Assembly: GCA_945864765.1 (NCBI GenBank)
Contig: CAMBDR010000066.1
Location: 1 to 11,210, forward strand
Direction of reading: 5' to 3'
Length of the DNA stretch: 11,210 nt
Origin: Janthinobacterium lividum
GTDB taxonomy: Bacteria; Pseudomonadota; Gammaproteobacteria; Burkholderiales; Burkholderiaceae_D
Part shown: positions 1-5,413 of the stretch, piece by piece
Numbering within the stretch: the first letter of the stretch is position 1
Layout: the number at the start of each line of letters is the position of its first letter
Translations under genes and position numbers: made by a program
The notes under the pieces: generated by a model
Seen by the model: the letters and a program-made list of their open reading frames with translations, nothing else
Told to the model about the DNA's origin: nothing
The model's database searches: none

Positions 1-2
1 AA

Positions 3-32
3 CGCTAAAACCAGAACAAACTGGTTTTAGCG
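3..32 (-). terminator. Perfect stem-loop downstream of the HTH gene
   Basis: CGCTAAAACCAG (3-14) and CTGGTTTTAGCG (21-32) form a perfect 12-bp inverted repeat around a 6-base loop. It lies 30 bases past the stop codon of the minus-strand HTH gene, where an intrinsic terminator is expected. Read on the minus strand the stem is followed by TT and then the window ends, so a U-tract cannot be confirmed. It may instead be bidirectional and serve a convergent gene outside the window. Confidence 0.6.
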
Positions 33-61
33 CTCTCTGGTCCGCAAGCCAACAACACTGC

Positions 62-385
62 TTACGCTGCCGCCGACATCCGGTTATCGCCGTTACTGGC
101 ACCCGTTGCCTCAGCCAATAGTTCTTTCAGTTCCGCGATACTCAAGCCCGATTCTTCATGCATGCGCAGCAACATGGTGGCTCCTACCGCCAGTTTGCGA
201 TGACGCATTTGGCTGACCACCGGCGGCGGTACGCCCAGCTTTCGACTCAGTTGTGCATCGTTCTTAAGTTGCATACGTTGAATTAATGTATCGAGCAACT
301 TGTTGGGGACAAAGCTTGGAGGCTCGGCCATCCGGGCGCGCTCCATGGCTTCTCTCATTTCCATTCGTTTCTGCCGCAGGTTCAT
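62..385 (-). CDS. Small helix-turn-helix (Cro/C1-like) DNA-binding protein
   Basis: A 107-residue cytoplasmic protein, probably a transcriptional regulator. Its first 25 residues are rich in Met, Arg and Glu and look helical. A helix-turn-helix of the lambda-repressor type follows: AQLSRKLGVPP then VVSQMRHRK, at about residues 44-64. After it comes a short helical segment containing the motif HEESGLSIAEL. The frame also opens five codons earlier, at base 400, giving 112 residues, but that ATG has no Shine-Dalgarno sequence. The ATG at 383-385 has GGAG nine bases upstream, so I prefer it. The hydrophilic C-terminus (GASNGDNRMSAAA) looks disordered. There is no sensor domain and the target is unknown. 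The gene is separated by over 250 bases from the membrane-protein gene upstream and is probably its own transcription unit. It could also be an orphan antitoxin-like HTH protein, but no toxin partner is visible. Confidence 0.8.
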   Translation of the reverse strand: MNLRQKRMEMREAMERARMAEPPSFVPNKLLDTLIQRMQLKNDAQLSRKLGVPPPVVSQMRHRKLAVGATMLLRMHEESGLSIAELKELLAEATGASNGDNRMSAAA

Positions 386-605
386 TGTTTTATACTCCAT
401 GCTGGTTGCAACATTCGGAATGCCGCCAAAGTTAAAAAAAATATCTTCAATCTTGTAGGGATCTTGATAAGTTTAAATCATGGCAAGGAAGAAATTAATG
501 AAATTCTTTACCAGATTATTTACGAATGATAGCACCTAACACCGCAGGTGGGAATAACACTGGACAACATTGACGGAAATAGAAATAGTTCGCCACAGCT
601 ATTTT

Positions 606-641
606 TCCTGCTTTTAGCAGCTATGTCACTGTGATGACATA
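606..641 (-). other. Tandem small hairpins after the membrane-protein gene
   Basis: TATGTCA / TGACATA (622-628 and 635-641) form a 7-bp stem with a 6-base loop. They begin 18 bases past the stop of the minus-strand membrane-protein gene. A second hairpin, CTGCT-AAA-AGCAG on the minus strand (608-620), follows immediately. Neither has a U-tract in the direction of transcription, so this is at best a weak pause or termination region. The rest of the 401-658 gap is AT-rich and must contain the promoter of the HTH gene, but I cannot pick convincing -35/-10 boxes. Confidence 0.3.
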
Positions 642-658
642 ATTTCTGAGTACATAAA

Positions 659-1546
659 TCAATCCATGTTTTGTTGCGCACGCGCAACGGCAACCAAGGC
701 AAACAAGCGCGCGTTGCGCATCCACGCCACCACCGCCATCATCAATTGCATAACAATTAAGGCAAACAAAAATCCCGGCATATCGACTTGTGGCACGTTG
801 ATGCGCAGCCACATCAGCCCAGCCACCAGCGCAAACCCCAGCAAGCTAATGCCCAAATAATACCCCAGGGTGGTGAGCGGTCTGGTGCATACCATCTTGA
901 TCCCGCCCCACCATGCCTTCCACGCCGAGCGGCGGCGCGTGTCCAGCGCAAACTGGGCGCGCCCGGCGTCTACGCTGGCGTGGGCGATGGCCAGCAATAA
1001 CAAGGCCACAGCCACGCAGAGATAAAAGGCCGCGTCGGCTTCGGATGCGAGTATCAATTTATCAGAATATTGATGCATCACCTTAAACAGCCCCGCTGCC
1101 GCTGCGCCCGCCAGGCCAAGCGGAATCAAACCCAGCAACAGCAAGCGCAACATGCGCCCATATTCGCCCACGCCGCCAACAATCAGGGCCGCAAAGCTGG
1201 CAGCTTTTTCGGCCCGTAAAGCGGTAATCGCCATACCGGTGAGCAAGGGTGAGAGTAGTAAAGTACACAAAGCGCCGCCTACGCCGGCCAGCGTCAAAAC
1301 ATTGCCTTTTTGTTGTAACACACCCATAAAGTCGCCAATGGCAGTCACATCAAACTGCGCCGCAATTTGATCGGCATACACCGAATAATCAAACGAGGCA
1401 TGCATCAACATCCAAAAAGGCGCGGTAAAAATGAGGGTAGGCAAAATTAAAAATAATGTCCACAACAAGAGCAAACGCCATTGCAAGGCATGCCGACAGG
1501 CCAACACAAAGGAGCCAGCCGCGACGGGTTTTTTTTGTTTTTTCAT
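659..1546 (-). CDS. Six-helix integral membrane protein, function unknown
   Basis: A 295-residue inner-membrane protein. After a lysine-rich start (MKKQKKP) I count six hydrophobic helices, at about residues 25-48, 83-110, 133-154, 172-190, 225-248 and 258-280. Between helices 4 and 5 lies a charged cytoplasmic-type loop (HASVDAGRAQFALDTRRRSA). This resembles the Asp-x-x-Arg plus RRS loop seen in several uncharacterised membrane-protein families; the resemblance is from memory and is not an assignment. The start codon overlaps the stop of the metallopeptidase gene in an ATGA (1543-1546), with a weak GGTGA just upstream. The two are therefore almost certainly co-transcribed and translationally coupled. 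The coupling suggests the membrane protein works with the peptidase, for example as an anchor or partner. No enzymatic motif is visible. Confidence 0.8.
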   Translation of the reverse strand: MKKQKKPVAAGSFVLACRHALQWRLLLLWTLFLILPTLIFTAPFWMLMHASFDYSVYADQIAAQFDVTAIGDFMGVLQQKGNVLTLAGVGGALCTLLLSPLLTGMAITALRAEKAASFAALIVGGVGEYGRMLRLLLLGLIPLGLAGAAAAGLFKVMHQYSDKLILASEADAAFYLCVAVALLLLAIAHASVDAGRAQFALDTRRRSAWKAWWGGIKMVCTRPLTTLGYYLGISLLGFALVAGLMWLRINVPQVDMPGFLFALIVMQLMMAVVAWMRNARLFALVAVARAQQNMD

Positions 1547-3774
1547 AGGTTCACCAATAAGGCAATCAGGGCTTGGGCCAATACCGACACCTCACTGCTC
1601 CAACGGCGGGATGGCTTCAGATTGGTTTTGATGGTACGACTGTCGTCGAGTTTGTTCGCGTCCAGGTAATGCAGCCGCTCCGGGTCAAGCTCAACCGATA
1701 CGGCGCGGGTCGGCTTCAACCAGACCAGGCGCTGCCACTTTTCATCGTTATCCCACAACACTTTTTCCTGGCTGCCATCGGCAAATTTCACCACCACGGT
1801 TTGCGGCACGCTGGCACCGTAACGCTTGAGCAGCACCACCGTGCGCCACGGGTAAGGGCCGAAACCCGGCTTGGCCTTGGGATGACTTTTTTCCCAGCGT
1901 TCATGCTCGGCATCCATCCGCTGTTCCAGTTGATCCTCGGTTTCCTCCACCCATTTGCCGTTCACTTCACGGGTGCCGGGCTGCGGCTCTTCTTCTTCAC
2001 TGGTAAATTTGGCGATGCGATCATCGATTTTATTGGCCTGATACACGTTTTGCGCAAACGCTTTTTCCACAATGGCGCGCTGGCCCGAAGATTGCGCCAA
2101 GGCTTCGCGCAAATCGGCGATACTTGGGTGGCGGAATTTCCAGGTCGCGTAATATTGTTTGAAGGCGCGCTCCATCACCGGCGTGGTCAGGCGCGCTTCG
2201 AGGTCACGCATCAGGGTAGCGGTGCGCGAATAGACAGTCCCAAACCCGCCGCTGGAACTGCGATCCCACGAGTTTTGCCCGGTCGGGTCAAAAGGGTCAG
2301 TCACCGCCGCCCATAAGCGGTTCATGGCAAAACTTTCGGCCTTGACGCCCAAACCCATGGCTTTGCTCAAGCGATTAGCCAGATGCATATCTTGCCCGCG
2401 CTGGCGCAGCATACGGTTATCCCAATATTGGTTTAAGCCTTCATCCAACATCGGTTCTTCAAATTCGTTGGAACCGAGGATGCCGTAAAAATAATCATGG
2501 CCAAATTCATGGATCGTGACAAAATCGAGGCCATATTGGCTCATGGTGCCGGGGTCGAGATGTTTATTGGCATCGACGGTAAAAAAGGTCGGATATTCCA
2601 TGCCGCCCGCTTCGGCCGCGTTAAATGGCGGAATCACGGCGGTGGTGGTGCGATACGGATAGGGGCCAAGTGTTTTTGAAAAGTAAGCAATCGAATCTTT
2701 GGTGGCTTTCATCACGGCTGCCGCCGTATGGGCATATTCCGGCGGCGACAAGACTTTGATTTTCACCTTGGGCACACCGGGTTCGTTGGTTTCACCTTCC
2801 AACACTTTGGCGGTACGGTTGTCGGCAGTCCAGGCAAAATCGTGTACATCGGCTTGCAGATAGCGGTGCGTGATCATGCCATCTTTTTCTTGCGGCGCGC
2901 CAGACTCTTCGCCGGTTGCGCCCACGGTATAGCCTTTGGGTACGGTCAGGCTGACATCGTAGGAACCATAATCGGCATAAAATTCGCTATGCATATGCAT
3001 TTCATGCGCATTCCAGCGCTCGCTGGTAGCGCCGCGCTCGCCGGGTAATTCGAGTACTGCGATTTTCGGGAACCATTGGCCGACCAAATGAAAACTACCA
3101 AAATAGCCGGTACGCGCTACCACGCGTGGCAATTGATCATGGAAGCTGATATCCAAAGTCGTACTGGCCCCGGCTGCCACGGGCGTGGGTAAATCGAGGC
3201 GCACCACGGTATGATCGGTGGCCGGCCCACCGTCGGGATGAACAAAACGCCAGGGTACTTTGGCACCGCCCTGTGTTACCTGACGTAATTCGATATGGCC
3301 CCATTCGCCGTCAGCCGAATCAACTTCCGAGCGAAAACCCAGATTCCAGTTGCGCTTTTCGGTGTAAAAAGTGCTATACGATCCTTCAAACGCATTCAGA
3401 TACAGATGCATGTAAACACTGCGCACTTCACGCTGGCTGCGGTTGCGCCAGGTTAGCTTTTGCTGTCCGTCAACGGTATGTTTAACCGGGTCAAGTTTGG
3501 CCGCAATCTGGTAATGGACGACCCGATCCGACAAGGTGCTTTCCTTGCCAGTACGTGCGCCACCCCAGGCATTGGCTGCGCTTGGCACCGTTACCGCAGC
3601 GGCATGGGGGCTGGCGAGAGGGATATCATCAAAGGCCAGCACGGGTAGGGTTGATGACAGCAGTTTGGCTTGTGAATTGGCCAATAAATCGGTTTGAAAC
3701 AGGATTGCGGCGGTCAATAAGGCCAAAATTCCTGCGCCTTTCAAGGTTTTTGAGGTTTGCCAAAAGAGCGACAT
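1543..3774 (-). CDS. Membrane-anchored M1-family zinc metallopeptidase
   Basis: A 743-residue predicted zinc aminopeptidase-like enzyme. It has an N-terminal hydrophobic segment (about residues 14-31, after KTLK) acting as a signal anchor or signal peptide, which places the catalytic domain in the periplasm. A beta-rich N-terminal M1 domain follows. The catalytic site is complete: HEFGH at 422-426 and a third zinc ligand Glu445 in LDEGLNQY, which gives HExxH-x18-E. The upstream GGMEY motif (390-394) replaces the classical GxMEN of aminopeptidases; this variant occurs in divergent M1 members, so true aminopeptidase activity is not assured. Tyr515 (TVYSR) is a candidate transition-state Tyr. 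A charged Glu-rich stretch (SEEEEPQPG) occurs after the catalytic domain, and the C-terminus is hydrophobic (LAQALIALLVNL). The ATG has AGGAG at 3780-3784, five bases upstream. It is first in a two-gene operon with the membrane protein. The substrate is unknown. Confidence 0.88.
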   Translation of the reverse strand: MSLFWQTSKTLKGAGILALLTAAILFQTDLLANSQAKLLSSTLPVLAFDDIPLASPHAAAVTVPSAANAWGGARTGKESTLSDRVVHYQIAAKLDPVKHTVDGQQKLTWRNRSQREVRSVYMHLYLNAFEGSYSTFYTEKRNWNLGFRSEVDSADGEWGHIELRQVTQGGAKVPWRFVHPDGGPATDHTVVRLDLPTPVAAGASTTLDISFHDQLPRVVARTGYFGSFHLVGQWFPKIAVLELPGERGATSERWNAHEMHMHSEFYADYGSYDVSLTVPKGYTVGATGEESGAPQEKDGMITHRYLQADVHDFAWTADNRTAKVLEGETNEPGVPKVKIKVLSPPEYAHTAAAVMKATKDSIAYFSKTLGPYPYRTTTAVIPPFNAAEAGGMEYPTFFTVDANKHLDPGTMSQYGLDFVTIHEFGHDYFYGILGSNEFEEPMLDEGLNQYWDNRMLRQRGQDMHLANRLSKAMGLGVKAESFAMNRLWAAVTDPFDPTGQNSWDRSSSGGFGTVYSRTATLMRDLEARLTTPVMERAFKQYYATWKFRHPSIADLREALAQSSGQRAIVEKAFAQNVYQANKIDDRIAKFTSEEEEPQPGTREVNGKWVEETEDQLEQRMDAEHERWEKSHPKAKPGFGPYPWRTVVLLKRYGASVPQTVVVKFADGSQEKVLWDNDEKWQRLVWLKPTRAVSVELDPERLHYLDANKLDDSRTIKTNLKPSRRWSSEVSVLAQALIALLVNL

Positions 3775-3832
3775 GAAAACTCCTGTAATTCGTTAAGAAA
3801 ACGCTGCAAGCGATGGGTGCAACGCCGGGCCA

Positions 3833-3866
3833 GCTTTGCATGGCTGTCTCGATGCCAGGCAAAAGC
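3833..3866. repeat. Imperfect inverted repeat in the divergent intergenic region
   Basis: TTTGC-A-TGGC (3835-3844) can pair with GCCA-G-GCAAA (3854-3863) around a 9-base loop. That gives nine base pairs with one internal mismatch, extendable by GC/GC with a bulge. On the minus strand it lies in the probable leader of the peptidase mRNA and also just downstream of the RNase P RNA-like element. No U-tract follows on either strand, so it does not look like an active intrinsic terminator. Confidence 0.35.
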
Positions 3867-3881
3867 AGCCTCACATGGGCG

Positions 3882-3897
3882 GTAAGCCCGATTCTGT
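3882..3897 (-). other. Short match to the conserved 3' end of RNase P RNA
   Basis: On the minus strand this reads ACAGAATCGGGCTTAC. The near-universal 3' portion of bacterial RNase P RNA (the 3' strand of helix P4) is, from memory, ACAGAAYCCGGCTTAY; 15 of 16 positions agree. The rest of rnpB is absent: the 400 bases upstream on this strand contain no GAGGAAAGTCCGGGC-like partner, and that stretch runs into bcsZ. It is therefore not a functional RNase P RNA. It is either a remnant or duplicated 3' end, or a coincidence. A GGGC/GCCC mini-hairpin (3877-3889) and the palindrome CCAAGCTTGG (3898-3907) flank it. Confidence 0.35.
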
Positions 3898-3922
3898 CCA
3901 AGCTTGGTTTGCTGACAGGCGA

Positions 3923-3952
3923 AAGATACTAACACGGCTTGGGTTGCAACAA
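3923..3952 (-). promoter_or_regulatory. Possible promoter for the metallopeptidase operon
   Basis: On the minus strand, TTGTTG (3947-3952) and TATCTT (3923-3928) are separated by 18 bases, a plausible but imperfect sigma-70 pair. Transcription from here would leave a leader of about 140 bases before the peptidase ATG, containing the 3898-3907 palindrome and the 3833-3866 inverted repeat. The boxes are weak matches, so this is a suggestion only. Confidence 0.25.
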
Positions 3953-4023
3953 CGGACAGTTTTCTTGCGGCAGCTTAATTTTTATTGGCTCGCTGCACCA
4001 TGCAAAAGTTTTTCATAGATGGC

Positions 4024-4075
4024 GCAATCTGAGGCGGAAAAACAGCAAAATACCCCGTTGCCACAGCAATCTGAG
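4024..4075 (+). repeat. 10-bp direct repeat ahead of bcsZ, possible operator
   Basis: GCAATCTGAG occurs exactly at 4024-4033 and again at 4066-4075. The start-to-start distance is 42 bp, very close to four turns of B-form DNA, so both copies face the same side of the helix. The second copy abuts the TACAAT box at 4076-4081. This geometry is typical of regulator binding sites, but no specific regulator motif is recognised. Confidence 0.35.
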
Positions 4076-4081
4076 TACAAT
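4076..4081 (+). promoter_or_regulatory. -10-like box upstream of bcsZ
   Basis: TACAAT matches the sigma-70 -10 consensus (TATAAT) at five of six positions and lies 33 bases before the bcsZ ATG. No acceptable -35 box exists at 16-18 bp spacing; the nearest candidate, TTGCCA at 4058-4063, is only 12 bp away. If genuine, the promoter would depend on an activator, which fits the direct repeats immediately upstream. Confidence 0.3.
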
Positions 4082-4113
4082 AGCCAAAGCCCTTTTGCGA
4101 ATGCCAACCCATC

Positions 4114-5373
4114 ATGCCTACCCGCCGCCAATTCATCGCATTCATGCCGCCACTGCTGGCCGCTTGCGCCTCGCAGCCGGGGGTGAGCAATGCATCAAAC
4201 AACCCGGCCGCCGCCAGCGCAACTACTACCGCTACTGGCACCGCAGCGCTCGACACCAAACCCAAGCCGCAAGCTGCCTGTACTTCTGCCGCCTGGCCCG
4301 CCTGGGTCGCCTTTCGCGATAAATTCATCCAGGCCGATGGCCGCGTCATCGATTTTAATGCCGACAACCATTCCACCTCCGAAGGCCAGGCCTATGCCCT
4401 GTTCTTTGCCCTGGTCGCCAACGACCGCCAAAGTTTTGAACGTGTTTTGGACTGGGCACGCGCCAATCTGGCCGGCGGCGACCTCACCGCCCGCCTGATG
4501 GCTTGGCACTGGGGCAAGAAAAGTGATGGCAGTTGGGGCGTGCTGGACGCCAACGCCGCCAGCGATGCCGACCTGTGGTTAAGCTACACACTTTACCAGG
4601 CAGCACATATCTGGCATGACAATAAACTGCGCAGTATTGCAGAATTGCTACAAGCGCGAATTGAAAAGGAATTAATCATCCATGTTCCTGAGATTGGCCC
4701 GGTCTTATTGCCGGGGCCGCAAGGTTTTGCATTAAAATCAGGAGGTTGGAAACTCAACCCCAGTTATATGCCCTTGCAGGTATTGGCAGGATTGCAACGC
4801 GAAGCACCCAAGGGGCCGTGGAAAGCGCTGGCACGTAGCACGCTGGCCATGATGGACGCGGTAACGCCGCAGTTCATCGTGGCCGATTGGGTCGCCTTGC
4901 GGCCACAACAAGGCTTCGTGCTCGACAAAGAAGTGGGCGTGAATGGCAGTTATGATGCAATTCGCAATTATTTGTGGGCAGGCATGCTATCAGCGCAAGA
5001 TCCGTTACGCAACAAATTGCTGGCCCGCATGAAAGGGATGTTGGCTTTACTGGAAAAGAATATCGTGCCGCATAAATTGGACGCCAGTAATGGCGCGCAG
5101 GCAGATGGAAGCGGACCGCTGGGCTTTTCGGCGGCCTTACTGCCGTTTTTGGCCGCCAACGGTGCAACTTCTGCGCTGGAGCGGCAAAAAGTGCGGATTA
5201 GCAGTGGCGGCGGGGTGCCGATTATTTATTATGAACAGGCTTTGGCCTTGTTCGCGGCAGGTTTTTTAGAACAACGCTTTCATTTTGCGCGCGATGGGCG
5301 CTTGACCATACCCAAACAAGCGCCAAAACAAGCGCCGAATCAGGCACCGAAGCAGGCAAACTGCAACACATGA
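4114..5373 (+). CDS. bcsZ: BcsZ, GH8 endo-beta-1,4-glucanase of the cellulose operon
   Basis: A 419-residue periplasmic glycoside hydrolase of family 8. BcsZ enzymes cleave beta-1,4-glucan inside the export path and modulate cellulose amount and structure. The landmarks are all present: NADNHSTSEGQ with the general acid Glu90, SDADLW at 150-155, and GSYDAIRNYLWAGM with Asp281 aligned to the E. coli catalytic base Asp243. The N-terminus is unusual. TRRQFI is a twin-arginine-like motif, followed by a hydrophobic stretch and the lipobox LAAC (Cys18). This suggests a Tat-exported lipoprotein rather than the soluble Sec-exported enzyme of E. coli. A Ser/Thr/Ala/Pro-rich tether (about 19-56) precedes the catalytic domain, as expected for a lipid-anchored enzyme. 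The C-terminus ends in a (K/N)QAP repeat. No clear Shine-Dalgarno precedes the ATG; that start is chosen because it retains the signal. First gene of the plus-strand operon in this window. Confidence 0.93.
   Translation: MPTRRQFIAFMPPLLAACASQPGVSNASNNPAAASATTTATGTAALDTKPKPQAACTSAAWPAWVAFRDKFIQADGRVIDFNADNHSTSEGQAYALFFALVANDRQSFERVLDWARANLAGGDLTARLMAWHWGKKSDGSWGVLDANAASDADLWLSYTLYQAAHIWHDNKLRSIAELLQARIEKELIIHVPEIGPVLLPGPQGFALKSGGWKLNPSYMPLQVLAGLQREAPKGPWKALARSTLAMMDAVTPQFIVADWVALRPQQGFVLDKEVGVNGSYDAIRNYLWAGMLSAQDPLRNKLLARMKGMLALLEKNIVPHKLDASNGAQADGSGPLGFSAALLPFLAANGATSALERQKVRISSGGGVPIIYYEQALALFAAGFLEQRFHFARDGRLTIPKQAPKQAPNQAPKQANCNT
5314..5361 (+). repeat. Four 12-bp tandem units at the 3' end of bcsZ
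   Basis: Four in-frame 12-base units begin at 5314, 5326, 5338 and 5350, with consensus AARCARGCRCCR. They encode KQAP, KQAP, NQAP and KQAN at residues 401-416, just past the GH8 domain. The units differ mostly at synonymous positions. They form a short basic tail and could vary in copy number by slippage. Confidence 0.7.
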
Positions 5374-5413
5374 AAAGAACATGAATAAAGCATGAAACAA
5401 GCATGAAAAAAAA
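5370..5413 (+). repeat. 11-bp tandem ATGA repeat linking bcsZ to bcsC
   Basis: Four 11-base units begin with ATGA at 5370, 5381, 5392 and 5403. The first ATGA overlaps the bcsZ stop (TGA 5371-5373) and the last ATG is the bcsC start. Between them lie three 4-codon reading frames (MKRT, MNKA, MKQA). The stop codon of each overlaps the next ATG. No Shine-Dalgarno sequence precedes bcsC. The layout therefore suggests termination-reinitiation coupling rather than independent initiation. Confidence 0.6.

Noticed and set aside
1573..2316. Long plus-strand open frame (247 codons) opposite the metallopeptidase gene
   Set aside because: It lies entirely antisense to a gene with clear catalytic motifs. 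Its translation has no recognisable domain, and it follows the codon pattern of the opposite strand.
3775..4113. c-di-GMP riboswitch in front of the cellulose operon
   Set aside because: I looked for the GEMM-I core features and found none in this gap; the small hairpins here do not match.
3880..4280. Complete rnpB gene on the minus strand
   Set aside because: Only the conserved 3' segment is present. The required 5' P4 partner sequence is absent within 400 bases, and the stretch runs into bcsZ coding sequence.
4740..4770. Internal Shine-Dalgarno-like AGGAGGT in bcsZ followed by an ATG
   Set aside because: The ATG is about 22 bases away, too far for initiation, and the bases encode the SGGWKLNPSYMP segment, which looks like part of the GH8 domain.
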